Source: Prunella strophiata
Taxonomy: Eukaryota; Chordata; Aves; Passeriformes; Prunellidae
Length of the DNA: 64,000 nt
NCBI GenBank assembly: GCA_036583965.1
Contig: JAZBQD010000018.1
Location: forward strand, 70,511,742 to 70,575,741
Reading direction: 5' to 3'
Every line of letters starts with the position of its first letter. Within the stretch, counting starts at the first letter, position 1. The translations under genes were made by a program, and so were the position numbers. A model generated the notes under the pieces. The model was not told the DNA's origin. It did not search any database and saw nothing but the letters and a program-made list of their open reading frames with translations. This document shows positions 36,062 to 49,925 of the stretch, piece after piece.

Positions 36062-36300
36062 GTATAGATTTAGGCTGGATATTGGGCAGGAATTGTTCCC
36101 TGGGAGGGTGGGCAGGCCCTGGCACAGGGTGCCCAGAGAAGCTGTGGCTTCCCCTGGATCCCTGGCAGAGTCCCAGGCCAGGCTGGACATTGAAGATGGG
36201 AACACTCTGGGACAGTGTGAGGTGTCCCTGCCATGGCAGGGGTGGCACTGGATGGGCTTTAAGGCCCCTTCCATCCCAAACTATTCCATTATTCTGTGAT
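36062..36300 (+). mobile_element. CR1 3'-end fragment
   Basis: Plus-oriented. It has the gccctggcacagggtgccca block and ends ATTCCATTATTCTGTGATT. Confidence 0.86.
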
Positions 36301-37469
36301 TTATATTTCTTTTAAAATTTCAACATCTTTGAAAATTCAAACTACTTATCTATTGACCAAGAATTCACAAAACCAAATGAAACTTCCAAGTTGGAGGCAG
36401 TAACATCTAGTCTTTTTATCTAAAAAATCATCCATTTGAATATAATATCCATGGAAAAGCCATGAATCAAACAGCATCAACACTGATAGAAATTTGCCTG
36501 CAACCAAGAGCAGGGATTCTGAAAACCTGAGCAAGTCTCTGAAGCTAAAAACAATCTCATGCCATGTGGCAAGCTTTCAGGGAACCTCTGCTCATAGAAC
36601 TCTTGCAACAATTTCATCTGGAAGCAATTACTAATTCATTCACCACAGAAATGCTACTAGGAGTGATATACAAAATAAAGTAAAATAAAATAATCCTGTT
36701 AGTACTGTAGCCCCACGCATGTCACATCTCAGGAGGGAAAAAAAGAGCATTTCAACATCAATGTAATTCAATGATGTTTCAGCAATACATTGGACTTAGT
36801 TTTAAAAATATAAGTCAAACTTCTTTGATACCCTATTAGTAAAAACTTATCTGTAAGTTTCTCAGACTGCTTACTAAACTTCCTGCTATTATGGACAAAT
36901 GAGGGATATTAAAAATCTATAATCTATTAATAAAATATATTAATACCATTAAAATATATTAATAAGAATCTATTAAAAATATGTAATAAATCAGAGTTGA
37001 CATCTCTGAAAGGAAAATAAGTAGCCTGCACTGCCTGGCTAGAGAAGGCAGCAGCATCTCTATGTTCTTCTATAAGCACTCTCCCAGACAGAAATAAATC
37101 TTCAGCACAAAAGCAAACTGAAATTAGAATTTCATCTTTCCATTCAATACAGAAAGCTCAGCTGATCTCCAGGCTGCAGTAAAAAGCAAACAGGCCCCTG
37201 TTCCCATGCTCAGCACTGCCTGTGACACAGGGCGGGGGGGTTGGATAACTGGGACAGGTCCCACACAGCGCTTTGGCTTTGTCTGCCAGCAAAGCCTTGG
37301 GAAGGGAGCACGGGAGTAACTCCACAAGGAAGAACACTCCAGCAATGAGGGATTTGGATGTGGAAAGTTCTCCTGATGTACGTAAGGTCACTCTCATAGA
37401 AGGCTCCTACCCCACATAACCTGCCACCAGCACCACCAGGCTCAGAGGCCACCGGCCCCAGAAAGGTTT

Positions 37470-38275
37470 GGCCATGTTTGTGATGTGGGGTTCAGCAAGG
37501 CCAAGTGCCAGGTCCTGCATCTGGCTCACAGCAAGCCCTGCAGCTCCAAGCTGGGGTACAGGGCTGGGAAAGGCCCTGGGGGTGCTGTGACAGAGGCTGG
37601 ACACGAGCCCAGGTGGGCAAGAGGCCACTGGCCCCTGGGCAGTCCCAGCTGCGGGTGCTAGCAGGGCCAGGGCAGTGCCTGTCCCTGTGCTGGCACTGCT
37701 GGGGCAACTCCAGTGCTGGGGCAGCTCTGGAGAGCCCTGGAGGGGCTGGAGCGTGGCCAGGGCAAGGAACAGAGCTGGGAAGGGGCTGGAGAATTCCTGA
37801 GGGAGCTGGGAAGGGGCTGGAGAATCCCTGAGGGAGCTGAGAAGGGGCTGGAGAATCCCTGAGGGAGCTGGGAAGGGAATGGAGAATCCCTGAGGAGCTG
37901 GGAAGGGAATGGAGAATCCCTGAGGAGCTGGGAAGGGGCTCAGCCTGGAGCAAAGGAGGCTCAGGGGGACCTTGTGGCTCTGCACAGCTCCTGCCAGGAG
38001 GGGACAGCCGGGGGGTCGGGCTCTGCTCCAGGGAACAGGGACAGGAGCAGAGGGAACGGCCTCAGGCTGGGCCAGGGGAAGGTCTGGGTGGACACTGGGG
38101 AAATTCCTCCATGGTAAGGGCTGGGCTGGAATCCCCATCCCTGGGGGAATTTCAGAGCCCTGTGGATGTGGCACTTGGGGACATGGGGCAGTGGTGGCCT
38201 AGGCTGTGCTGGGGAACAATTGGACTTGATAGTTTTAGAGGGCTTTTCCAACCTAAACAATTCTTTGATTTTATG
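37470..38275 (+). mobile_element. CR1 fragment with internal minisatellite
   Basis: Plus-oriented and about 800 bp. It contains five copies of the roughly 30-bp gagaatccctgaggg unit at about 37776-37935, at the same internal point as in the copy at 7880-8252. It ends CAATTCTTTGATTTTATGG. Confidence 0.87.
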
Positions 38276-39568
38276 GTAATTTTATGACTCAGATGCAGAA
38301 ATTAGACACCATAAAATATGGAAAGACATCAAATACCACTTGTCTTTGCTAACTTGGTGAAACATGTGGCTGCTACACAGGAAGTGCTTCCCTACTACCT
38401 GAATATTACATCTCCTGCTCTGCAAGGAGCAGCTGCTACGCCCTGAGAAAACAGTAAGTCAGGTCCTGTACTACAATACTTACAAGGCTCTAAACTACAA
38501 CATCAACTTTAAAACCTCCAGGGTAGAAAACACTGCAAGGATCTATTCACAAAACTCAGATTAAAAACATACATAAGTGTACTGCATAAATACATGTGTA
38601 TACATGCATATACAGACAATACTCAAGGCTTGTTTCAAACTTCACAGTTCACAACAGCATTGTGTACATTAATTTTTTCACTCATTTCCAAGTGGACTGC
38701 AATATATACAAACCAAAGGGAAAGAAGAGAGTAAGAGGGATGAACCTACAGCACACACATTCAAAGAGCTCCAACCTTGAGTGCTACCTATTCCAGCTTT
38801 TTAAAAGGAAAAGACAAAAGGTAAGCAATGACAAGGACGAAGATTTAACAAAAAAGAACTTCAAAGAGAAGTATTTTATGCAAAAATATTCTGCATATTT
38901 AATTGCTCCCCACTCATTTCGGGAGCCCCTGAAAAGTACCAAAAAAAACCACAAGAAAATCAGGCAGCGATCAATGGTATCTCCGGGGTAAACAGCCAAA
39001 TCTGATATTGGAAATCACCAGACAAATCTGTAGTTTCTTTAATAATAATGTGAATAAACTAACAGCATATATTTTTCAAATACAAATTAATATGCACTGA
39101 GAAAACTCCTCCATGGGCAGGAACTGCACAACAAGGCAAAGCCTCAAAGTTGTTGACTAATTACTATCTAATAAATCTAAAGCAAGCTTGTTGCTAGTGG
39201 GTATAAAAACTCACAAGAAGTACCTTAGAGTTTAGGATTAAATAACTTTGCAGCACTTACTTCAAAGCATTGTAACATTAAAGGTACATTATATGCTGGC
39301 AACAGGATTTTGAATATATTTATTTTCATCACAAGTATTAATAAAGAAAAAATGCAGCTTGCATTTCCTTCATTACTCACCAGAAAAGCAAAGTAGGCTG
39401 GTTTGGTTTATAAAACACATTAACATTTAACCTCTAAGTGTCATCACTGGATCTCAAAATAGGTTTGTATTACTTTCAGTTAGACTGCAGTGAAGACTTA
39501 TCATCATCTTGTGTCTGGAGAAGGCTTTCTGTTCACAGAAAGCCTGTCTGTTTCACAGCCTTTTTACT

Positions 39569-39676
39569 AAAAAAAAAAACCCCAACCAAATAATCAAAAA
39601 CCAAACAAAAACCAAAACAAACCAACCAACCAAAACCAACAAATCCAAACAAACAACCAAAACCACCAACAAACCC
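39569..39676. repeat. A/C-rich simple repeat
   Basis: A run of A followed by irregular CCAA, CCAAA and CAAAA units. It is low-complexity, and the long open frame across it carries no meaning. Confidence 0.85.
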
Positions 39677-40321
39677 AAAAGCCCCTTGTCCATCCTAATT
39701 TTGAAGCTGTTAAATCTAGAGACTGATGCAAACAATAAGTTTTCCTCCTTTCTTCCTCCTCCTTTCCAAGTGCTCAAGCACTTCACAATTACAAGTCACT
39801 GTTTTGGGTGTAACTGTAATTTAAGGCACAAAGAAAGGGCTGTTACAGCCTCTTACCAGAACAAATGCTTTCTATCCTAATCTGGTTAATAATTTGACTT
39901 TGTTCGTGTTCTCACTGAGGTTAAAGGACATTTTTTATAAGCAAACGCTTTAATTTCTAGGCATGGAATAGTGATCAGGAACACTGGGGATGAGAGAAGC
40001 AGATAAACAATCCACACAACTATTTCATGAATTTCTAATGGCCTTCTTCTGCCACCTCAGCTCCACACACAGGTAAAGCTGGGAAGATGCAATTAATTAC
40101 AGGCCAGGTCTCACAGATGAAGGTAATGACATTACTGCAAAATCCGCTTTGATAAGGATTTTACCTGTGCAGCAACAGGTACCTCTAACAAAGACAATCA
40201 ACTACTCCAGGTGTCCAGAGAATTCTCTCCTCCTCCCTCTTCCATGTACACAGTCTCCTGAGATAAAAGTCCTCAAGATGAGCAAACTCATGTAGAAGTC
40301 ACTGCTGTAGCATAATCATGG

Positions 40322-40492
40322 AAAACCAAATGTTTTAGGTTGGGAGGGACCTTAAAGTTCATCTCGTTGCACCCCCTTCCACCATCCCAAGCCCCATCCA
40401 GCCTGGCCTTGGACCCTGCCAGGGATCCAGGGGCAGCCACAGCTGCTCTGGGCACCCAGTGCCAGGGCCTCACTTCCCTCACAGTAAAGATT
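40322..40492 (-). mobile_element. CR1 3'-end fragment
   Basis: Starts with ttttaggttgggagggacct and carries the cagccacagctgctctgggc block. It lacks the ccatggcagggaca segment by a short deletion. Confidence 0.82.
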
Positions 40493-43400
40493 TTTATCCT
40501 AATAATTAAAATACATAATTTTTTTTAAAAATTGAATTGTAAAAATAATTCAGATTACCTAACCTCAAGACTAAGACAACAGAAAATATGAAGGAAAAGC
40601 TGATTTCCCTCCTCCACCCCCATTTCCCACATCAGAAGCATTGAAAAAAAAACAACCCAGAATTGTGCTGGATCCCAAACAACACCAGCACTTCCCCACT
40701 GCTTCAAAACCATCATTTATAGAGGCTGCCTTGTGATCCTACTGCATTTGCCACACCAGAAACACGCTGGAGAGCTCCACTCTTGCTTGTGCCTCTAAGT
40801 TTCACATTCAAACTGAAAATATCCCAAATTCAGGTCCCTGCGTATTCTCCTATTTCTTTACTCCCAGCCTCATCTCAGAGATCACAAAGCAGCATTTATT
40901 CACTGCATAACCTCAGCTTCATCTCTGCTGAACCAACCAGCCAAGCTGCACTGTAAATGTCAACATTACTGTGTACCTTTACTACAGATTTTCCCCTATT
41001 CAAACTTATTGGTAAAAAAAAAAAAATATATATATATTATTATTATTAAATATTACACTGAAGGAATGCATCCTTCACACAAGCAGCACATGTTGTGCTG
41101 TTTGCCAGCACATTTTTCGGCAGTATTGTTCTATTATCTCTGTATTATCTTTGATCTCTGCTTTCACACTGCAAGAACTCCAGTCTTGGCACTCCTGTTT
41201 CTTTGAACACCTTCCCCAGTGTCTGTATTTTATGCAGAAATGTTACCATGACAAAAGGCCAATTCATGAGGTCCCCTTGAAAGCCACCCATACCCACCAC
41301 TCATACCTGAGACACCAGCCATGCAGATGGTGGACACTACAACAGCTGTCTACTAATCTAACCCAACAGCTGCATTCTGCTTTCCCCATCTGTTCCCAAA
41401 TTCACTTACTGGATCTTGGCCTAGTTCTTTGAAATAAGGATATTTTAGGTGAAAGCGTCTGTAACACCCAGAAAAATGGGAGCCTCATCCTTTGCTGGTG
41501 GTCCTAAAATGCTCCTGGGTTTTGTGGTGGGGAGTTGTCATATTCACACCAGGCAGAAGGAGACAACAGAGCACAGTGGAAGCAAATGCATCTCACACAT
41601 CATAAACCATCTCAATACAGCAGAAAAATAATATATCAATGTCACAGCATATTGCACAGCCCAGACAGCCATGACACCCAGAGCGTCACCATGCAACTTC
41701 AGAAAGTTCCAATCCATACAGAGTAACACCACACCACTGCAGAAGGCTGCAAGCATCCTTCTTCCTCTCTAGCCCAACCGTTTATCCCCTCATGTTCATG
41801 CATTACACCTGTGTGTCCTCTGTTGCCTTTGGTGATTGCTCAGCACACCTGGGCACTCCATGTCCCATTGCTGTCAATGCTGTTCACCTGCTTCTCACAG
41901 CTGCACCCATTGGGGATGAGGCTGGGCTGCAGCCTCACTCCCAATCACCACAAACTGTGCACCTAAATATCAATTCCTCTCCTTCCCTGGCACACAATGA
42001 ACCCCTAAAGCCTTGGGGCAAGAGCCCTTGCTTACCCCAAAACTTAACCCCTTTCAAGACAAAAGGACAAAAAAAACCACATTATTGCAGTGGTCAAAGA
42101 GAATCATCAAAGGCTCATGCACACAAGGTCTGTAAGATGAACTTTCATCCATTTACCAAAATTAGACATATTCAATTATTCAATGGACCACAAGCACCTG
42201 TACAATCATTTAAGTTGCAGTACAGGACACCTGTGACTCTTGTAAATAAAGCCTCATAATTCAAATTCTTTAAAGCCTATATGCTCAGAATGGACAGACA
42301 TCAATCTTCTCCTCCAGCTGGAGAGCCCTTCACTTTGACAAGCTTTCAAGTTGTCAGGCCTACATTTAAGACCAGGAAAAGCATTCATTGGCAGAACATA
42401 TGCTGTATTGTGAACGAAAAGAGGTTAAGCAACTGACTTAACCTTCAGGCCAGCAGGAATCAGAGCAAGTGAAGTTTCAGGCCATCCCTGTGGAGCAGAG
42501 GACCATCGCCCTGCTGCACTTCCTCAGTGCAAACCCACCAAGTTTCTATGAGAAATGTAAAAGCAGCAGCAGCAACAAACCCTTCTGCTTTACAATGCTG
42601 TATATGAAACTGCTGCCCTATTCTTCTTAAGCACTAAACCCCAAAATAATCCATTGAACTCTCAAGAAGCCCATTTAGACTCTGATTTAGCTCTGAACTT
42701 GCCACTCTCCATCACTGCTGATTTTTAGGCCAAATGCAGAGCTCAGAACTTGGTAGTCACACTTACAGAAAAGCACAAGCCAAAGATCAATCAGTCTTCC
42801 AACAGAAATGAAAATATTGAGACAATCTATAAATAAACATCACAGCCTGACCCACTTTCCGAACGGGGATAGAAATAATTCCTTTTCTTTCCTTTCTGAC
42901 AATAAAATTTTAAGCTACAACGCAGCAGTGTTACCTGCTGGGAAAACTGATCCCTAAAAAAATAAAAGTAGTTAGGAAAAAGATTGCTGTTCACTTCTGT
43001 TTGGTTCAGGCCTCAAAACCAGATTTTGACACAGATCCTCAGATACAGATGCCTAAAATAGTCATAGTACATCCTGAAATCCAGAGGGGCATTTGTGAAC
43101 CTACAGAATGACAAATCCTTAACTTCTTAAAAAAGGGATTTGGCTGAAACAACACTGTAAGAACATGCAAAGATCAGGAAATTGATAATGAAAATACTTT
43201 ATTTATTAATGAAACAAATTCTCAGCCAATATCATAATTTAATGACAGCTTGATCAACTAATAAGTAAGATATTCTCAAAGATGCCACAAGTAGTAAAAA
43301 TATTACAACAGAAAAGGAGTCTTTTAGGCATAAAATATTAAACCTGAGAGAATGAGGGAAGTGTGGTCGCCCAGAATAAAAAGTCTGTATGTTTATACAA

Positions 43401-43814
43401 TACAGGGATATTCTATCTGTCCCAAAAATGTCCTTCTCCTCACGTGTATTACTGTAAATAAAGAAAAGCATGTAAATATTTGTGTCGGAGGGGACAGAGA
43501 AGAATTTCGTTGAGAATTTTCATTAAGAAGTCCACAGAGCACCAATAATAAAATAAACCAACAATTTATCACTACAGTCTCCTAAAATCTATTTAGATTA
43601 TTCTGTTTTCCACCTCATTTCAGTGAATCCGCTCCCAGACATACTCCCTTGAGCCACATACCCTCTCTCCTAACAGTCCCTCAGCACACCCACCTGAAGG
43701 ATTTTGGACAGGCACTCAAGCAGGACTGTGATCGCTGGCTCAGGGAGCAGAGCCCAGGTCAGCACCAGCACTGGCCTAAGAACCCAGCTGAGATTCCAGC
43801 TCTGTTCCTTCCCA

Positions 43815-44657
43815 CCAACAGCTGCTGACACCAAGCTGAGTGGTGAGGGTGACACGCCTGAGGGATGGAATGGCACCCACTGGGACCTGGACAGGCTGGA
43901 GAGCTGGGAAAGTGCAAAACTCATGAGGTCAAACATGGCCAAGGGCAAGGTCCTGCATGGGGGCTGGAGCAAGCCAGAGCACACAGTTTGGGTGGGGAAT
44001 GACTGGAGAGCAGCCCTGAGAAGGACCTGGGGGTGCTGCTGGGTGAGAGCTGAACATGACCCAGCCCAGAGCCCCCCCGTGCCTGGGCTGATCCCAGCGT
44101 GGGCAGCAGGGGAGGGGGGACACTGTCCCTGTGCCCCTCAGGTGAGAGCCCACCTGCAGAGCTGCCCCAGCCCTGGGGCCAACAGCAGGAGGACGTGGAG
44201 CTGCTGCAGAGAGCCCAGAGGAGGCCCTGGAGCTGCTGCAGGGCTGGAGCCCCTCTGCTCTGGAGCCAGGCTGGGAGAGCTGGGAATGCTCCCCTGGAGA
44301 AGGGAAGGCTCCAGGGAGAGCTCAGAGCCCCTGGCAGGGCCTGGAGGGGCTCCAGGAGAGCTGCAGAGGGACTGGGGACAAGGCCTGCAGGGACAGGACA
44401 CAGGGAATGGCTCCCACTGCCAGAGGGCAGGAATGGATGGGATATTGGGAATGAGGAATTGTTCCCTGGGAGGGTGGGCAAGCCCTGGCACAGGGTGCCC
44501 AGAGCAGCTGTGGCTACTCCTGGGTTCTTGGCAGTGCCCAAGGCCAGGCTGGACATTGGGGCTTGGAGCAGTGGACAGGGTCCCTGCCCATGGCAGGGGG
44601 TTTGGAACTAGATGTCTTTAAGGTCCCTTCAACCCAAATCATTCCAGGATTCTATCT
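43815..44657 (+). mobile_element. CR1 fragment, about 840 bp
   Basis: Plus-oriented. It runs from caccaagctgagtggtgagg through all the main blocks to TCATTCCAGGATTCTATC. It is a useful reference for block order in the other copies. Confidence 0.88.
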
Positions 44658-45849
44658 TTTAGCACCTGCAGAAACAATTAGGAAATAAGCTCCCAACTTC
44701 ACAAGATAAACAAGCAACACTTATGTTTGCCAGTATCCAGGAAAAAAAAGACACGAACAAAAAAGCTATCTCCTGATTTTTGGTTTTACAGGAACTTCTC
44801 AGTTCCACATACATATTGGTACAGAATTGTAAACAGTTCCACAAACACTTCATCAGTTCTTCTCCCTTCCCTTTTCCAGTTCAAGCCAGCTGTTTCTCCC
44901 TCCCACAGATTGTTGTGCTAAATTCATTATCACGGCAAGAAAAAGAATGATTTGCAACCCCTTGCAGAAAAGCACGAGTGGCATTTTCCACAAACAACTC
45001 ATGTTAATGAAAGCAATTTCGCACTACATAGAGAAAAAAAGGAGCTAAATACCAAACACTTGGAGTATCTAGTGAAAACAGGTGTACACAGTTGGCTTCC
45101 TTGAGAAGTTCCCCTTCATTAAGTAGAACAAAACTCAAAAATAAAGAATAATCCAGATGACTTGAATTTAGGCAGGACTATAGGGATGTAAGAAGAACGT
45201 GAATACCAAGCACTTGTCCAGCTGCGTGTTCTCACTCACTCATGGGATGGGAAGTCACCTGCAGCACTTTATACTCAAACATGCAGCCAAAATTTCGGGC
45301 TTAGCACATGGAGAAAAGGCCAGACTTCGTGTAGCTTTGATTAAATCATCTTAATTCTTTCAATGAAAACTTTTTATTGCTGGCACAAGTCACTTTAACC
45401 ACACAGATCACTCTGTCAGTCAGCCTAAGCTTTTCCACCAACTCCTGGGAAAGAATTAAATAAATCCATGGTGTTCAAACCATCCCAGTGTTTATTTAAG
45501 AGCCTGTGCAAATAAACAAAATGTGAAAGTCATGCAGTAACTCAACAGCTCCAAGCTCCAGGAGGTGAAGAGTTGGAGGGACTTTCAAATGCCAGAGTGC
45601 GTTTGTCAACCTTACTGTGACCGGACTAAATCCCTTAAGGAATGGGGTGGGTTAGGTACTACAGACTGCTATGCTTTTATTAAATGCATCTGCACAATAA
45701 ATTTTGCAACCCAGATCAGGTATTTCCTAACCCACCAACAGAAATTCTTGGCTATTAGAACACCAAGCCTTGATTCCTTACCAGGGCAGAAGATGCAGCA
45801 AGAAAAGTTGGTTTTGGAAAAAAAAAATCCTTCTACAAAATAAAAATAG

Positions 45850-46262
45850 GCTGGGAGAGCTGCAAACGTTCACCTGGAGATGAGAAGGGTCCAGGGAGAC
45901 TTTAGAGCCCTTTCAAGAGCCTAAAGAGGCCCCAGGGGAGCTGCAGAGGGACTGGGGACAAGGCATGAAGGGACAGGACCCAGGGAATGGCTTCCCACTG
46001 CCAGAGGGCAGGAATGGATGGGATATTGGGAATTGGGAATTGTTCCCTGGGAGGCTGGGCAGCCCTGGCACAGGTGCCCAGAGCAGCTGCCCCTGGATCC
46101 AGGCTGCCCCTGGATCCCTGGCAGTGCCCAAGGCCAGGCTGGACACTGGGGCTTGGAGCACCCTGGGGCAGTGTGAGGTGTTCCTGCCATGGCAGGGGCG
46201 GAATGGGATGGGCTTTTTTAAGGAGCCTTCCAACCTAAAACATCCTGTGATTCTATGATTTT
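45850..46262 (+). mobile_element. CR1 3' fragment with small internal duplication
   Basis: Plus-oriented, ending CCTGTGATTCTATGATT. A short segment containing gcccctggatcc is present twice at about 46088-46120. Confidence 0.86.
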
Positions 46263-47107
46263 TTAAGCACACTTTAATCAAGCAAAGACTACAAGCAACC
46301 ATTTTATTTTTGGAACAAATTTTGAAAATATAGAAACAATGCACTCATTGACACATTACACAGAATTTGAGGTTTGTGTCAATGCTGCCTTAGCAACAGT
46401 CTCACTACAATATCTTTATAATCCAAGCCCTCTTAGCATTTCTTTCTAGGATAAGTAGCTCTGGAGTGTTTGTCTATGAATCACTCTTGGTTCAGGGAAG
46501 GTCACACTGCAGCCTCCCAACTCCTCAGCTGCAGAGGCAGATGTTCCTGCATGGTGGGGGAAAAGATGGGGGCGTTACCTTTTCTTGTAGTAAGGCAGTG
46601 TCTAACATGCAGATCTCTTGATAATCACTACAAAAAAACTCTTCCTTCAAAAAAATCAAGAACACAAAACAACAAATGCAAGAGACAAATAGACCAATCA
46701 AAAAAAAATACCACAATTGTGGATATCTGACCCAGCCAGCAGAGAACTAAACTCCCTGAGGGATGACATAGCTGCAAAAATCATTGCTTACATCCCTAGC
46801 CTGGCCATATGCACCTCTCCTATTGCCTCCAAAATGACTTTGAAAGGAGTTATTCTGGGACGGTAGTGGGGAAAAAATGGAATTCCATCTGCTCGCAACA
46901 GATTTGTGACAATAAAAACAAAGACAGTGGCTCAACACTAGTTATTCAAAGTTTTGAAATAACCCCTCACTTTGCTACCAAGCTGAACATGACTGACAGG
47001 CCACCTCTCTACTAAACAGCTCTAAAAAAAACCCCAACTTCTTATTTAGGATTCACTCATCACCAATCTTTCCTCACTCTGGTAATGTCCGTAGAAAATG
47101 GCCCTAA

Positions 47108-47347
47108 AATGAAGGAAGGTTTAGATTAGATATTAGGAAGAAATTATTCTCTACAGGAGAGATGAGGCCCTGGCACAGGGTGTCCAGAGCAGCAGTGGCT
47201 GCCCCATCCCTGGAAGTGTCCAAGGCCAGGCTGCATGGGGCTTGGAGCAGCCTGGGACAGTGGAAGGTGTCCCTGCCATGTCAGTGGAATGGAATAACAT
47301 GCAAGGGGCTGTAAGGTCTCTTCTAACCCAGCTATTCCATTATTCTA
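47108..47347 (+). mobile_element. CR1 3'-end fragment
   Basis: Plus-oriented, from ggtttagattagatattagg to TATTCCATTATTCTA. Confidence 0.84.
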
Positions 47348-49071
47348 AAAGCCTGTTTGCACTAACAAGGGATTGTGCACAAAATACTGCTGTGCTTGCC
47401 TTAGTTTATTAAGAAAAACAGGAAAGGAAAAGGTTTTGCCTCGTTCCACTTTCCCATTTAGCTTCCTACATTTTCACTTCATTATCTCTATTCATAACCA
47501 AGATGGCTTAAAACATTATTTATAAGAGAAACACTGACCACCCCCAGTCCTCAAACCTGTAAGAAAAAGTTCATTCCTGCCTTAAAATTGCTTAAACAAA
47601 GAAATGATACTTCACTGTACCCTATGACAGAGCACTAGGAGAACCACTTAAGTGGAGTCCTGCAGAGCAGAAACTCATAAGCCACGTTCCATGGAGTGCT
47701 GCCCTGCAGCATGCTCAAACACCGCTGCACTGGCTGTGCTCAGAAGCATTTCTAGGTGCCAGTGTGACTTGGGTGTCCACCAGGCTCTTTTGTTCTTGGA
47801 TATACTTTTGTTTCAGGCCCAAAGCAATTCTTTGCCCTGCTGTGGGGCTGAGGAACACACACACAGGTGTAGCAGAAGTACAACACCAAGGGCAATCTTG
47901 GTGTCAGCCCTCATTTCAGATATTTAACACAATAAATACCAAACTTCAGGTCAAAAGAGGAAATTCCAGCTAAATGTTTCCCACACCTAACCACACATGC
48001 ATCATAAGGTCAGTACTTCCTCTCATCTCCTGTGCTTCAAATTAATCTGTCAGAGGTAATTTATAGCACAAGAAGTAAGAAGTGAAGCAATCACAGATAT
48101 AAATTCCTCTTAGACATAAGAAAAATCCAAAGGTACCAGGCACTGGACAACAGCTTTCAGGCACCATTTTGTTCTTATGCTAAAATTATCTATGCAAATG
48201 TACAAATAAAAATTCATAGTTTCATGACAAAAATAATTTAAAATATGTCTGCACAACATTTCTTAGGAAATTTTAAAACTGCCACATCCAAATATAGAGC
48301 CCCTCCGAGTATCCCAAGTACCTGGACCAGGAGTGCTTGACCAGGTGAGATTCCCATAGCCCAAAACCCTGTTCCAAACCCCTGTTATACCTGAACACAG
48401 AGCTGAAACGTCAAAAAGGAAACATGATTCCCAAAGCAGAAGAAAAAGTGGTGCCCATCTCTCAGGAGTGGCACTGGCTGAGATGAGCTCTGGGAAGAAG
48501 GTGAGCTGTCACAGTAGTCTGTGACAGGAACAAGCAAGAGTGGGTTGGGGACCACGCTTGTTTTTCCCTTTCATCCCACCCGCGGCAACAGCTGCTTTCC
48601 TGTCTGCCAAGAACTCTGCAGTATTATTTTGAGCTTTTTGCATCTCATTATTTAATTTATTTATTAAAGCCTGATAGGGGAAAAGGTAGGCAAAACATGC
48701 TCAAAGCATTTGAGTTTTATTTAGATTAAGACAGGCTGTTCAAACTGGCTCAGAGTCAAATGGTTCCACTAATTACAGTCTCTAGTGCAGAAAGAGTGGA
48801 AGCAGTTCTTGGTTAGGTCCTGCACCTGCAGAGCTCTTCACTTAGGGGTGAGTTTCTTCATCTCAGCGAGGTTAACATGCAGAGTTTAAAGCACACGGCA
48901 ATTGCCAAACCATGAAATGGCATTTCCCAGGAAATTAGTCGATTTAAAATTGAGCTGCAAAATTAAAGCCCCTTTACTGCTCTCCATTAGTTAAATATTG
49001 CAGGTGAGAAAGCAGCAGCTGACACAGATACAGCACAAGCACTGCCCCAGTTAAAGGAGCAATGGGAGTAA

Positions 49072-49925
49072 CAGAATCAGAACCACTGGGGCTGGAAAAG
49101 CCCTCCAGAATCACCCAGTTCAACCTGTGACACCCCCCCCCCTCCCCCCCACCTTGTCAAACAGCCCAGAGCACCGAGTGCCACATCCAGGCATTCCTTG
49201 GACACCTCCAGGGATGATGGAGGTCCCACCACCTCCCTGGGCAGCTCCTTCCAAGGCCTGACCACCCTTTCCAGGAAGAAATTCCTGCTGATGTCCACCC
49301 TGAGGCTCCCCTGGCCCAGCCTAAGGCCATTCCCTCTCCTCCTGTCCCTGTTCCCTGGAGCAGAGCCCAACGCCCCCCCCAGCTGTCTTCTCCTGGCAGG
49401 AGTTGTGCAGAGCCACAAGGTCCTGAGCCTCCTTTGCTCCAGGCTGAGCCCCTTCCCAGCTCCCTCAGGGATTCTTCAGCCCCTTCCCAGCTCCGTTCCC
49501 TGCCCTGGCAATGCTCCAGCCCCTCCAGGGCTCTCCAGAGCTGCCCAAGCACTGGAGGTGCCCCAGGAGTGCCAGCACAGGGACAGGCACTGCCCTGGCC
49601 CTGCTGGCCCACCCCTGGGGCCCCCTGCCCACCTGGGCTCATGTCCAGCCTCTGTCACAGCACCCCCAGGGCCTTTCCCAGCCCCTCAGCCACCTGGAAT
49701 GCTCCGTGGAGTTGCTGCAACTCAAGAACAGGACTCAGTACCCTGCCTTGTTGACCCCCAACTTGGTGGTCTCAGCCCATCAATCCAGCTGCGTAGACCC
49801 CTCTGCACAACTTCCTGCTCTCCAGCAGACTGACACTTCCACAGAATTCATGTCATCTGCAAACATGCTAAGGGTGCACTCGATGCCCTTATCCAGACCA
49901 TCAATAAAATATTAAATACGACTGG
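49072..49925 (-). mobile_element. CR1 fragment, about 850 bp, with poly-C tract
   Basis: Starts CAGAATCAGAACCACTGGGG. A C-rich run interrupted by one T sits at about 49131-49150. It contains roughly two copies of the unit expanded at 7911 and 37776 (here about 49455-49500, reversed). Confidence 0.86.

Noticed and set aside
39509..39880. 123-codon plus-strand open frame
   Set aside because: It is driven by the A/C-rich simple repeat, which lacks stops.
43704..44621. 305-codon open frame on the plus strand
   Set aside because: It lies in GC-rich CR1 sequence where stops are rare in several frames on both strands. The translation has no reverse transcriptase or endonuclease motifs. The long frames at 12913-13749, 37407-38174, 141-653 and 23214-23789 are the same effect.
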